NCBI GenBank assembly: GCA_016709575.1
Contig: JADJMM010000009.1
Coordinates: forward strand, 1-64,000
Source: Sphingobacteriaceae bacterium
Lineage (GTDB): Bacteria; Bacteroidota; Bacteroidia; B-17B0; Aurantibacillaceae
DNA: 64,000 nt
Reading direction: 5' to 3'
The translations under genes and the position numbers were made by a program. A model generated the notes under the pieces. The model was given only the letters and a program-made list of their open reading frames with translations, was not told the DNA's origin and did no database searches. This document shows positions 55,293-64,000 of this stretch, one piece after another (position 1 is the stretch's first letter; the number at the start of each line of letters is the position of its first letter).

Positions 55293-56516
55293 ATGACCAA
55301 AGACGCAAACAAAAAAGCATTACTGTTTATTTTCATTACACTCTTAGTAGATTGTACTGGTATTGGAATTATCATTCCCGTTGTTCCAACATTAATACAA
55401 CAACTAACCGGAGGAAGTGTTAGTGATGCGGCAACTTACGGAGGATGGTTAACATTTGCTTATGCGATCATGCAATTTGTTTTTTCTCCAATACTAGGCG
55501 GCTTAAGCGATCGTTATGGAAGAAGACCTGTGCTTTTAATTTCTTTATTAGGTTTAGGAATTGATTATCTCTTTTTGTTTTTCGCTCCTGATTTATGGTG
55601 GTTATTTGTTGGACGATTAATTGCAGGCGTTTGTGGTGCAAGTTTTACAACAGCGTCAGCTTATATCGCCGACATCAGCACAAACGAAAACCGCGCACAA
55701 AATTTTGGAATGGTTGGCGCAGCATTTGGGTTAGGATTTATAGTTGGTCCATTATTAGGAAGTGTCTTTAGTCAGTTTGGCGTACGCGTTCCCTTTTTAG
55801 CAGCAGCGGCATTATCATTATTAAATTGGATTTACGGTTATTTTGTTTTGCCCGAATCTTTATCAAAAGAAAATCGCCGCGCCTTTGATTGGAAACGCGC
55901 AAATCCTTTGGGTTCTTTGTTACACCTTAGACGTTATCCTGCCATATTAGGATTGGTGTTGTCGATTGTATTAATTTATATTGCAGGTCACGCCGCACAA
56001 AGTACGTGGTCATATTACACCATGGAAAAATTTAAATGGAATGAACAATGGATCGGCTATTCAATTTCGTTTGTTGGCGTTTCTGTTGCATTAGTACAGG
56101 GAGGATTAATTCGTTTCACACAAAAATTATTTGGACCGAAAAAATCTGTATTCATAGGCTTGTGTTTGTACGTTGTTGGATTTACATTGTTTGCTTTCGC
56201 ATCAAAGGGGTGGATGATGTTTGCATTTATGGTTCCATACGCTTTAGCAGGAATTGCAGGACCATCGTTACAAAGTTTGATTTCAGGAAACATTCCTGCT
56301 AATGAACAAGGCGAATTACAAGGTGCTCTCACCAGTTTAATAAGTGTTACTTCTATTGTTGGTCCTTTATTAATGACAGGATTGTTTTCTTATTTCACGG
56401 CAGCAACTTCACCCGTATATTTTCCAGGCGCGCCGTTTATGATGGGGGCGGTACTTACAGTGTTTAGTGTTATTATAGCTTATTTCTCAATGAGGAAACA
56501 CGCTGTTAATCCTTAA
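55293..56516 (+). CDS. TCR/Tet-family MFS transporter
   Basis: The 407-residue inner-membrane protein has 12 predicted helices. The MFS signature GGLSDRYGRRPVLLISLLGLG follows helix 2, with DLWWLFVGRLIAGVCGASFTTASAYIAD as motif C-like region. It is of the TCR/Tet subfamily, used for drug and metabolite efflux by proton antiport, but the substrate is not predictable and housekeeping homologues are common. Its end overlaps the convergent PepSY gene by 11 bases. Confidence 0.85.
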   Translation: MTKDANKKALLFIFITLLVDCTGIGIIIPVVPTLIQQLTGGSVSDAATYGGWLTFAYAIMQFVFSPILGGLSDRYGRRPVLLISLLGLGIDYLFLFFAPDLWWLFVGRLIAGVCGASFTTASAYIADISTNENRAQNFGMVGAAFGLGFIVGPLLGSVFSQFGVRVPFLAAAALSLLNWIYGYFVLPESLSKENRRAFDWKRANPLGSLLHLRRYPAILGLVLSIVLIYIAGHAAQSTWSYYTMEKFKWNEQWIGYSISFVGVSVALVQGGLIRFTQKLFGPKKSVFIGLCLYVVGFTLFAFASKGWMMFAFMVPYALAGIAGPSLQSLISGNIPANEQGELQGALTSLISVTSIVGPLLMTGLFSYFTAATSPVYFPGAPFMMGAVLTVFSVIIAYFSMRKHAVNP

Positions 56517-57584
56517 AGAAAGTTTGTTTGCTTCTTCTTTTATTTCGCCACATGATAAAACCTGTAATTGGTAAACTGGCAGCGATCAAAGCAGAAAAGA
56601 AAACTATGAATTGTCCTGTTAATCCAAATATTTTCCCGGTGTGGATATCATAATTCAACGCTTTTAGTTTATCTCCTTTTTGAGCGTCTGCAAATAATTG
56701 TTTTTTTACAATGTTTCCGGAGTATTGATCAAAGAATAGTTGGTGCTGATCTTTAAAAAAACCATCGCTGTGATTGTTCCTTAAATTGAAGCGGTAAGTG
56801 CCCGCCGAATCTTCCGGCAAAGTAATAAATATTTCTTTATGTTCAGGAAATTCCTGCTTACAGAAGGAAATTGTTTTTTCCAATGAAAAAGTGGTTGAAT
56901 CACTATAAGTTGAATGGTATTGTTTTTTTTCCTTTTTAGAGCCGACCATCGCGTACATGCTATTCTCAACCCATTTAAACGACCATATCAATCCGGTTAC
57001 AACTGAGAAGATAAGAACCCAAGAAGCATAAAACCCAAGAACGCTATGCATATCATAATTTAAACGTTTTAGAGAAGCCCCTTTTTTAAGATTGAACTTT
57101 TGCTTGCTAAATTTTCCCTTCGGCCACCACAAGATGATTCCGCTGATAATCATAAAAAGAAAAACGAAAGCAGAAACACCTGTTATTTTTTTACCGACTT
57201 CACCCAGCAATAAACCTCGGTGCAATTGCAATACTGTGCCCAAAAAAGAATTGTCCTGATGAATAGTGCCCGTGATTTCTCCCGTATAAGGATTCACAAA
57301 AACAGAAAGTTTGTTTTTTAAATTGAATTGAATGGATGAGGTTGAATCTTCGGGAATGAAGATGTTTTTTACCCCAGGTTTTCTGTATTCTTTTTTACGA
57401 CAGATAATAATTTGTCAAGAGATTGCGGTGTCGCACCTTTTTCTACTGATAAAATATCTTTGTAAACGACAGATTTAATTTCTTTTTCAAAGGCATAAAT
57501 ACATCCGGTTATCGAAACAATTAAAACTACTAATCCGGACGCAAGTCCCAACCAAAGATGTAGGTAACGAAATACTTTTTTCAT
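56506..57584 (-). CDS. PepSY-associated transmembrane protein (one frameshift)
   Basis: ATG at 57584 opens MKKVFRYLHLWLGLASGLVVLIVSITGCIYAFEKEI, the standard PepSY-TM start. The frame breaks near 57372-57376 on the plus strand; adding one base to the T/A run joins TEN to GVKNIFIPEDS and gives 359 residues with helices near 170, 215 and 335 and PepSY-like segments (NPYTGEI, DQYSGNIVKKQLF). These proteins often accompany siderophore receptors and can act as inner-membrane ferric reductases. It begins 3 bases after the TonB siderophore receptor stop, so the pair is one operon. Confidence 0.75.
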
Positions 57585-57587
57585 TAA

Positions 57588-59957
57588 TTAGAACTTGTAA
57601 CTTAACGAAACAGCAAATTGTCTTGGCGCAATAGGATTAACACTATTGTCATCATGCACATTATAACTCAGCGCATCAAAAACATTAGATAGCTTTACGC
57701 GCAAAGAAACATTTTGTCTTGTGTAACCAATAGAAGCATCAAATAACTGATAAGCCGAAATACTAATTAATTTGAACTGGTCGTTTGCTACGGTTACACG
57801 CGTTGAACGCCCAGCTGCTCTGTCGCCAAAGTACAGATAACTAACACCAAAATTTAGACCGCGTAATGCAGATTTGTTTATGGTGTAATAAACACTCGCG
57901 TTGCCGGTGTGAGCAGGGTTGTATCTTAAAAGGCTTCCCACAATAAACGTATTGCTTTTTGTATAACGCGTTTCGTTAAAACTGTAACCTGCAACTAACA
58001 TAACTCCATGAAATGATTTTGTCATGATGTCAACCTCTAAACCTTTACTTGTTACTTCGCCCGCTAATTCTTTAATGTTGCTGTTTGTGTTTCCGTTTTC
58101 TAAACTTGTTTGAGCTAAGTTGCTATTTACAATTTGGTATGCGGTTATGTTAGCCGATAAAGCATCTTTTAGTAAATTGGTTTTTGCACCAACCTCGTAT
58201 TGGTTAATATAAGATGGTTTCATTGGCGCGCCATTTATATCTACACCCGTGTTCGGCGTAAATGAGTTTGCATAACTTCCGAATACAGATAAGGTGCGCA
58301 TCGGTTGGTAAACGATTCCGACACGTGGCGTGATAGCATCGTCGAATTGTTTTGTTGTAGAGGTAATCGATTCAGTAGCGTGAGTTAAAACGCTGCTCGC
58401 AGACTCAAGGTATGAGAAACGCACACCTGCTAATAATTTTATTTGTTTTGTTATCTCGATCAGATCCTGAACATAGGCTCCAAATCGCTGAACAGGATTG
58501 CTGGTTGTTGTTCTTTTAGTTAGATCAGGAATATCATAACGTTGCTTATATTTTTTTAAATCGAACACGTTAATAGAATCGTATTTAGTGAGAACATTGT
58601 AAGCTACATTATCAGTACTGTAACGATCGGCATCAACGCCTAGTAATAAATTGTGTTTTATTCCAAACGTGTTGAAGCGTCCCGTTAGATCGAGTTGAGT
58701 TAGGTAATATTCTTCGCTGACAACTGTTCTCTGTAAACCACGAACCCAGTTACCGTTAGTGCGTACAAATTGACTATTACTATTTGGTCTTTGGTTGGCA
58801 AAAAGATCGCTAGAGAATTTTTGGAATCCGGTTGTGCTTTTTATTTGCCAATTGTTATTGAAGCGGTGAATAATGCTTCCGGTTATACTTTGTTGTTCGA
58901 CTTTATAGTACGACCAAGCAACACCTAGAAAACGGTTGCGAGGAATATCTATCAATTCATAATTAATAGCACCAACACCAAAATCTGCTGTACGCTTATC
59001 ATTCAAATAATCACCTTCAATTAATAATTCTGTTTTCTTTCCCAGACGGAAGATCATGGAAGGATTTGCATAAATACGCTCTGAACCGACGTTGTCGCGG
59101 AAGCTTCTAGCTTTTTCATAAACCATATTCATTCGGTACGCGGCATGTTTTCCTTTTCCGATAACACCGTATACATCAAGAGTTGGTTTATAAAAATCAT
59201 AACTATCCATACGGAAAGAAATTTCTCCGCCCTGAGTGAAGGTTGGTTTTTTTGTAACAAGATTAAGAACACCCCCTGCCGCTACGTTACCAAATAAAAT
59301 GGCGGCGCTTCCTTTTAGCACTTCAACTTTTTCTAGAGAACTCAACTCCGGCATAGCAGTATTATTAAAGCGTACACCATTCTTAAAAGTATTTGAACTG
59401 CTAAATGAAAAACCACGACCGGCAATTTCTTGCTGATAACCTCCTGTAGTTCCCATGATATATACCCCGTTGAAATTTTTAAGTACATCACTCATACTTT
59501 GTGCCTGTTGTTGATCTAAAACATCTCTGTCGATCGAAGAAACACTTTGCGGCAAATCCATTGGTTTAATATTTATTTTACCAATGTTCACGGGCTTCTC
59601 GTTCAGGTTTTTTACACCGGCAATAATTACTTCCTGTAATTGTGTAGCACTTTCTTTTAATTGTATATCGTTAACCGTTGTAGTCTCGCCGCTTTTAACT
59701 TCAACTAATTGTTCTTTTGTTTCAAGACCTATATAAGATATCATTAAGGTATAAGTACCGGGCTCAACATTTTTTAATTCGTATTCGCCTTTTAAATTTG
59801 TGCTAACACCAAGAGATTTATTTTTTAAACCAACACTAACATATTCTGCAGCTTTTGAGTCAGAAGTTTTAACCGTTCCTTTAATGTTACCATTTTGAGA
59901 AAAGGAAAGGATAGATGTAAATAGAAAAAAGAAAAGGATGTAAATTTTTGTGCTCAT
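57588..59957 (-). CDS. TonB-dependent siderophore receptor
   Basis: I use ATG 59957, which starts at the signal peptide (MSTKIYILFFFLFTSILSFSQ). The order is a carboxypeptidase-regulatory-like domain (GNIKGTVKTSDSKAAEYVSVGLK...GEYELKNVEPGTYTL), then the plug (LPQSVSSIDRDVLDQQQAQSMSDVLKNFNG; GGVLNLVTKKP) and a 22-strand barrel ending in RQFAVSLSYKF with terminal Phe. Precursor about 790 residues. It takes up a ferric siderophore using TonB energy. The PepSY gene follows at 3 bases. Confidence 0.93.
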   Translation of the reverse strand: MSTKIYILFFFLFTSILSFSQNGNIKGTVKTSDSKAAEYVSVGLKNKSLGVSTNLKGEYELKNVEPGTYTLMISYIGLETKEQLVEVKSGETTTVNDIQLKESATQLQEVIIAGVKNLNEKPVNIGKINIKPMDLPQSVSSIDRDVLDQQQAQSMSDVLKNFNGVYIMGTTGGYQQEIAGRGFSFSSSNTFKNGVRFNNTAMPELSSLEKVEVLKGSAAILFGNVAAGGVLNLVTKKPTFTQGGEISFRMDSYDFYKPTLDVYGVIGKGKHAAYRMNMVYEKARSFRDNVGSERIYANPSMIFRLGKKTELLIEGDYLNDKRTADFGVGAINYELIDIPRNRFLGVAWSYYKVEQQSITGSIIHRFNNNWQIKSTTGFQKFSSDLFANQRPNSNSQFVRTNGNWVRGLQRTVVSEEYYLTQLDLTGRFNTFGIKHNLLLGVDADRYSTDNVAYNVLTKYDSINVFDLKKYKQRYDIPDLTKRTTTSNPVQRFGAYVQDLIEITKQIKLLAGVRFSYLESASSVLTHATESITSTTKQFDDAITPRVGIVYQPMRTLSVFGSYANSFTPNTGVDINGAPMKPSYINQYEVGAKTNLLKDALSANITAYQIVNSNLAQTSLENGNTNSNIKELAGEVTSKGLEVDIMTKSFHGVMLVAGYSFNETRYTKSNTFIVGSLLRYNPAHTGNASVYYTINKSALRGLNFGVSYLYFGDRAAGRSTRVTVANDQFKLISISAYQLFDASIGYTRQNVSLRVKLSNVFDALSYNVHDDNSVNPIAPRQFAVSLSYKF

Positions 59958-60006
59958 AGGGCTGTTGTTTATGAGGACAAAGAAACCGGAAAGTAAAGCG
60001 AAAGCC

Positions 60007-60026
60007 AATACCTAAAAAGAGGTATT
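60007..60026. promoter_or_regulatory. Inverted repeat upstream of the siderophore receptor
   Basis: AATACCT and AGGTATT (60007-60013, 60020-60026) form a perfect 7-bp inverted repeat with a 6-base spacer, 50 bases before the receptor start. It contains ACCTAA, a half-site like that in the palindrome at 61706, so metal-dependent control is possible. A hairpin of other function is equally possible. Confidence 0.35.
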
Positions 60027-60225
60027 TAGATAGATTCTAATTAATGAAGCCTTGTTAATTTATTGATATACAATAATTTATAGGACATGACAAATATCAT
60101 TACAATTTAATACCTGGTTAAAATTTAGCGCTAGCCAACTGCGGAACCATTTTGTAAATAGGCGGCAAAAACATAAAAAGTGTTATTTAAAGAAAGTATA
60201 ATTAGGGCAAGACTGTTCGGCTTTA

Positions 60226-60233
60226 TACTTTTG
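60226..60233 (+). promoter_or_regulatory. -7 promoter element of the DUF2490 gene
   Basis: TACTTTTG fits TAnnTTTG, 12 bases before ATG 60245; TTAGG lies near the -33 position (60202-60206). Confidence 0.4.
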
Positions 60234-60244
60234 TCATTCTACAA

Positions 60245-61008
60245 ATGATGAAAAAACTTCTGATATTATTTATTGTTTTCCCTGTTGTTGTTTTCTCACA
60301 AACTCCACGAAAGCACTATTACAATAACACGGGTTGGTTAATGTATTTCGGTAATCATAAGATTACTAACAGAATTGGTTTGCATCTGGAAGCACAATTA
60401 CGCCGTAGTGAATTTGTTGCTGCGCCGAAACAATTATTATTAAGAGGCGGCATAAATATTTATACTGGCGATAAATCTTTTTTTACAGCAGGTTATGCTT
60501 ATATAGAAACCTATCCTTACGGCGACCTACCTTCACCCATTACTTTTCCTGAACATCGTATTTGGGAACAGTTCCAGGTAAAAACGAATCTTTCAAGAAT
60601 TGAAATGATTAGTCGTTTCCGCTTAGAGCAGCGTTATGTTTATTCGCCTGTGTACGATAAAGTAGAAAATAAGTATGAAGTAGGTAAGGATGTTTACACG
60701 AACCGATTCCGTTTGTTAACACGTTTTTCTTTACCGATTAACGGAAAGGAAATAAAAGACAAAGTGTTTTATATTTCTGCTTATGATGAGTTGTTTGTCA
60801 ACTTCGGAAAAATGTTGGCGCGAATGTCTTCGATCAAAACCGCGCTTATGTTGCATTAGGATATAAAGTGCCTGTTTTGGGAAGAATAGAGGCGGGCTAT
60901 TTGTATCAGAGTATTGTAAAGAGCGATGGCATCAGAATTGAAAACAATCACGCTTTGCAATTAAGCATCACTTCAAATATCGAGTTCCGAAAAAAGAAAG
61001 CCGATTAA
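60245..61008 (+). CDS. DUF2490 outer-membrane barrel protein (one frameshift)
   Basis: ATG 60245 opens a signal peptide (LLILFIVFPVVVFSQ). The DUF2490 pattern (GWLMYFGNHKITNRIGLHLEAQLRR...FRLEQRYVYS) follows. The frame stops at 60859, while the other frame continues NVFDQNRAYVALGYKVPVLGRIEAGYLYQ to 61008. One A missing from the AAAAA run near 60808-60812 explains it, and repair gives 254 residues. These barrels are common near iron receptors; function unknown. The stop overlaps the convergent DtxR-family gene by 4 bases. Confidence 0.75.
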
Positions 61009-61687
61009 TTTTTACAAGCACAGCCCGGCTTCACACAAGTGACTTGAATTTTCTCTGCAACTTTTGGAGAAAGAATAACACTTTCATTATTTCTGTATTT
61101 TATTTTCATCGAGCCATCGAAGCCGAAAACTTTTTCTACAATTAGTTTTTCATTCAAGCCAATTTTCAAATCTGTAAGGTAATTTAAAAATTCGTGACTG
61201 TCTTCGTTCACACCAAGCACAATACATTTACAACCTTCAATGCTATTTAATAAAGGTCTTCTTTCACTCACCGGTAATTTTCCACTCTTGTCGGGAATTG
61301 GATCGCCATGCGGATCAAATTTGGGAGTGCCGCTTAACTCGTAAATCCTGTCAATTAGTTTTTCTGCATTTACATTTTGTAATTGCTCCGCCAATTCATG
61401 CACTTCACTCCAACTGAATTTACACACCTTATTTAAAAAAGTTTCCCAAATACGATGTTTACGTACAACATTTAACGCTTCCTTTTCGCCGGGCCTTGTG
61501 AGATGAATTCCCTCTGTTTTTTTATAGGTGATCCATTTTTCACTTTGCAACACACGAATGCGTTCGAGCACGGTAGGGGTTTTAAATCTAAATAATATGC
61601 CAGCTCACTTAGGCTCACCTTATCCTTATTATCCTCAATTAAGTGATAAATAGCTCTCAAATATTTCTCGTCAGATGTTTTTACCAT
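61005..61687 (-). CDS. DtxR/MntR-family metal-dependent regulator with C-terminal FeoA-like domain (one frameshift)
   Basis: ATG at 61687 opens VKTSDEKYLRAIYHLIEDNKDKVSLSELAYYLDLK, the DtxR winged-helix N-terminus. One base missing from the T/A run near 61584-61587 breaks the frame before TPTVLERIRVLQSEKWITYKKTEGIHLT. Repair gives 227 residues. The dimer/metal-binding region is seen as VRKHRIWETFLNKVCKFSWSEVHELAEQLQN, and GTPKFDPHGDPIP matches the family; the C-terminal ~75 residues form an SH3/FeoA-like domain. It represses metal uptake when Fe(II) or Mn(II) is plentiful. It is divergent from a TonB receptor with a palindrome between. Confidence 0.85.
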
Positions 61688-61691
61688 ACAG

Positions 61692-61748
61692 CAAATATAG
61701 TAAAATTAGGCTTACCTAATAAATGTCTTTAGGGTATACGTATCTTTG
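61692..61748. promoter_or_regulatory. Divergent promoters with a DtxR-like operator
   Basis: TTAGGCTTACCTAA (61706-61719) is a near-perfect palindrome with TTAGG/CCTAA arms, as in DtxR/IdeR boxes (TTAGGTTAGSCTAACCTWA). It lies between the minus-strand -7 element TATATTTG (plus 61692-61699) of the DtxR-family gene and the plus-strand -7 element TATCTTTG (61741-61748) of the TonB receptor gene. Both promoters could be shut by one bound dimer. The predicted starts leave leaders of 0 to 4 bases. Confidence 0.6.
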
Positions 61749-61755
61749 TGCTGCG

Positions 61756-63810
61756 ATGAAAAAGTGGTTGATAGTCTTTATAGTACTGAGCACAAGTCTC
61801 TTTTCCCAAAAGAAGAAAGCCTTAACGGATTCTACCGGACAAGGAATGGAGGAGGTCGTGATTACAGGAACACTTAAGGAAATTAGTAAAGATGATAGTC
61901 CAATTAATATCGATATCGTTACCCCAAAACTATTTCAAAAAACAGCGACACCAAATTTATTTGAAGCAACAGGAATGGTGAATGGCGTGAAGCCACAAAT
62001 TAATTGCAACGTTTGCAACACCGGCGACATTCACATTAACGGTATGGAAGGTCCGTACACTTTAATTTTAATTGATGGTATGCCAATTGTAAGCGGACTC
62101 TCTTCCGTTTACGGTTTAATGGGAATTCCAGCGAGCATGATGGATCGTTTGGAAATTGCAAAAGGTCCAGCCGGAGCTTTGTATGGTTCTGAAGCAATGG
62201 GAGGAACCATTAATTTAATTACAAAAAATCCTTCGCTCGCCCCAAAATTTTATGTCGATTATTTTGGGACTTCTTATTTGGAAAATAATTTAGATGTGAG
62301 CACTAAAATAAAACTCGGAAAAAAAGCGAATCTATTGAGTGGCGTGAATGTATATTATTATGATTCACCTATTGATATAAATAATGACGGCTTTACTGAT
62401 GTAACTTTGCAAAAAAGAATCTCTACGTTTAATAAAATTAAATTCAACAGAAAAGACAATCGTGAATTTAGTATTGCTGGTCGTTATGTTTATGAAGACC
62501 GCTGGGGCGGACAAATGAATTGGGATAAAGAATTCAGAGGGGGCGATAGTGTTTATGGTGAAAGCATTTTTACAAACCGCGCTGAATTTATTTCGAAATA
62601 CGAGTGGCCTGTAAAAGAAAAAATAATTACGCAGCTCTCTTATAATTTGCACGACCATGATTCGTATTATGGGAAAACGTCTTTCATGGCATTTCAATCT
62701 ACCGCTTTTGCACAAACGTATTGGAATAAACAATTAGGAAAGAGAAAGCGTCATGATTTTTTAATGGGGGTTGCCTATAAAAATTTGTGGTTCGATGATA
62801 ACTCAGCCGCTACTCAAAGTAAGGATGGAAAAGTAAATATTCCTGAAAACTCGAACACCCTTGGTTTGTTTTTGCAGAATGAAATCACTTTAGACACTTT
62901 GTCGAAACACAAATTACTTCTTGGTTTTAGAGGCGATTATAATGAAGTGTACAAATTTATTCCTTCTCCCCGTATTGCTTACAAATGGGCGCCAAGCTAT
63001 AAGTTAATTTTCCGATTAAATTTCGGAACTGGTTTTAGAATTGTAAATGTGTTTACGGAAGACCACGCCGCTTTAACAGGCGCGCGTGAAGTTGTTTTTG
63101 TCAACAAAATAAAACCGGAACAATCTTATAACGGCTCATTAAATGTTGTGTATAAAATGAAGGCTACAAAAACCTCTATGATAATTTGGGATGCAAGCGT
63201 ATTCTATTATTATTTCGCTAATAAAATTTATGGCAATTATGATGTTGATCCGAACAAAGTGATTTACGATAATTTAAGTGGTTATGCTTTTTCACGTGGC
63301 GGATCATTAAACGCGTCTTTAGTAGGAACAGGAAATTTCAAATTTAATTTAGGTGCTACTTATGTCGATGTACAAAACATAACAAAAGACAGCACAGGAA
63401 AAGAAGTTGCTAGTTGGCAACTACAATCTCCGCGATGGAGCGGAAACATTATTCTTGGTTACACTTTCCCAAAGCAAAATATTAAGTTAGATGTCACCGG
63501 AAATTGGTACGGCCCGCAGCGTTTACCAACTTTACCAAACGATTACCGTCCGGAATACTCTCCTTGGTTTTGTTTATTGAACTTTCAAATCTCAAAAACG
63601 TTTAATGATAAATTTGAAATTTATTTAGGTGCAAAAAATATTTTGAACTTCTTACCGGAGAATCCAATCATGCGAGCGAATGACCCGTTTGACAAGAAAG
63701 TAGACAATGTAGTTGACAATCCCAACGGCTATACTTTCGATCCGTCGTATAATTACGCGCCTATACAAGGAATAAGAGTTTATGGCGGATTGAGATTAAC
63801 TCTGAATTGA
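61756..63810 (+). CDS. TonB-dependent outer-membrane receptor
   Basis: I use ATG 61756 because the -7 motif at 61741-61748 lies inside the longer frame from 61723 and because it starts exactly at the signal peptide (MKKWLIVFIVLSTSLFSQ). The 684-residue precursor has a TonB-box-like EEVVITGTLKE, the plug (LFEATGMVNGVKPQINCNVCNTGDIHINGMEGPYTLILIDGMPI, GGTINLITKNP) and a barrel ending IRVYGGLRLTLN. The CNVC pair in the plug is unusual. It belongs to the FepA/CirA-like group; with the DtxR-like operator it probably imports metal or a metal chelate. Confidence 0.9.
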   Translation: MKKWLIVFIVLSTSLFSQKKKALTDSTGQGMEEVVITGTLKEISKDDSPINIDIVTPKLFQKTATPNLFEATGMVNGVKPQINCNVCNTGDIHINGMEGPYTLILIDGMPIVSGLSSVYGLMGIPASMMDRLEIAKGPAGALYGSEAMGGTINLITKNPSLAPKFYVDYFGTSYLENNLDVSTKIKLGKKANLLSGVNVYYYDSPIDINNDGFTDVTLQKRISTFNKIKFNRKDNREFSIAGRYVYEDRWGGQMNWDKEFRGGDSVYGESIFTNRAEFISKYEWPVKEKIITQLSYNLHDHDSYYGKTSFMAFQSTAFAQTYWNKQLGKRKRHDFLMGVAYKNLWFDDNSAATQSKDGKVNIPENSNTLGLFLQNEITLDTLSKHKLLLGFRGDYNEVYKFIPSPRIAYKWAPSYKLIFRLNFGTGFRIVNVFTEDHAALTGAREVVFVNKIKPEQSYNGSLNVVYKMKATKTSMIIWDASVFYYYFANKIYGNYDVDPNKVIYDNLSGYAFSRGGSLNASLVGTGNFKFNLGATYVDVQNITKDSTGKEVASWQLQSPRWSGNIILGYTFPKQNIKLDVTGNWYGPQRLPTLPNDYRPEYSPWFCLLNFQISKTFNDKFEIYLGAKNILNFLPENPIMRANDPFDKKVDNVVDNPNGYTFDPSYNYAPIQGIRVYGGLRLTLN

Positions 63811-63816
63811 GACGTA

Positions 63817-63861
63817 AACCTCTGGGAGGGACGGTTTTGCTTTAGCAAAATCGGGGAGGTG
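63817..63861. terminator. Hairpin between convergent genes, possible terminator or dispersed repeat
   Basis: GGTTTTGC (63833-63840) pairs with GCAAAATC (63845-63852) around TTTA, and ACCTC/GAGGT arms extend it. It separates the TonB receptor from the caspase-like gene. Confidence 0.45.
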
Positions 63862-64000
63862 TCACCAAAGCTCGTAATCAAGCACCGTATTCTCCACCCG
63901 ATAAGTCGGTGTTTGTTTTCCGTTAGAAAGTTGATTTACTTCTTCGGCTACAAATTTTTGCAACTCGCTCAACATAATTTTTTGGTCTTTGTTGGCATCC
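63862..64000 (-). CDS. Caspase-family protein, C-terminal fragment (partial at window edge)
   Basis: On the minus strand the frame is open from the window edge to TGA at 63862-63864. The visible ~45 residues (LSELQKFVAEEVNQLSNGKQTPTYRVENTVLDYELW) match the C-terminal end of bacterial caspase-like (peptidase C14) proteins, where the segment V-x-x-x-x-x-G-K-Q-T-P-T is typical. The catalytic His-Cys region lies outside the window, so activity cannot be judged. Confidence 0.5.
   Translation of the reverse strand, partial: DANKDQKIMLSELQKFVAEEVNQLSNGKQTPTYRVENTVLDYELW

Noticed and set aside
55293..56516. Tetracycline resistance determinant
   Set aside because: TCR/Tet family membership alone does not show resistance, and there are no mobile element marks around it.

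Overview
The window is a 64-kb stretch of low-GC chromosome from a member of the Bacteroidota. The main evidence is seven secreted proteins with C-terminal type IX secretion (T9SS) sorting domains, TonB-dependent receptors with carboxypeptidase-like N-terminal domains, LytTR-type two-component systems, and promoters of the Bacteroidota form TTG-N19-21-TAnnTTTG. It looks Flavobacteriales- or Sphingobacteriales-like, but I cannot name a genus. I see no tRNA, rRNA, CRISPR array, transposase or integrase.

Layout. 1-2.75 kb: the 3' part of a broken SBBP-repeat T9SS protein, then two imperfect palindromes sharing the same terminal sequences (GCTAAC...GTTAGC). These flank a small gene with its own close-set start, which is the arrangement of an integron gene cassette with attC sites. 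2.9-9.3 kb: small secreted and lipoprotein genes, a methyltransferase, a thioredoxin-like protein and a secreted purple-acid-phosphatase-like enzyme. 9.4-16.8 kb (minus strand): a secreted M4 metalloprotease, a LytS/LytTR-like pair, a DUF3592 protein and rpiB. 17.3-23.8 kb: an apparent operon of nadA, a YwqK/MORN-like protein, a six-PAS histidine kinase and a LytTR regulator. 23.9-25.3 kb: an anchor-L/OmpA/T9SS fusion. 26-28.8 kb: mnmG and a methyltransferase carrying three parS-like sites, followed by about 0.9 kb without genes. 29.7-41.1 kb: aminopeptidase P, an M90 peptidase, a giant SprB/PKD adhesin-like T9SS type B protein, a small four-gene operon with an XRE regulator, an HTH protein and a DUF5606 protein. 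41.1-45 kb: core genes gmk, rplU, rpmA, serS and ybeY. 45-52 kb: a frame-disrupted secreted protein, an M1 peptidase and a long T9SS repeat protein. 52.3-55.2 kb: a TPR histidine kinase and LytTR regulator. 55.3-63.8 kb: an MFS pump and a metal-acquisition cluster (PepSY protein, siderophore receptor, DUF2490 protein, DtxR-family regulator and a divergent TonB receptor, with a DtxR-like palindrome between the last two). The right edge cuts the C-terminus of a caspase-like protein.

Frame quality. Nine genes are interrupted by single-base frameshifts, and almost all lesions are explained by one base missing from a short homopolymer. Adding the proposed bases restores exact multiples of three and continuous conserved domains. 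Many of these genes are therefore probably intact in the organism and broken by consensus errors, although the left-edge gene and the 45-kb gene carry several lesions and could be real pseudogenes. I give repaired gene spans and state the lesion in each case.

How it fits together. The T9SS cargo (proteases, phosphatase, adhesin-like proteins) points to a surface-active, polymer-degrading or gliding lifestyle. The right-hand cluster handles metal uptake under probable DtxR-type control. The parS sites beside mnmG suggest the window lies in the origin-proximal, ParB-loaded domain of the chromosome.
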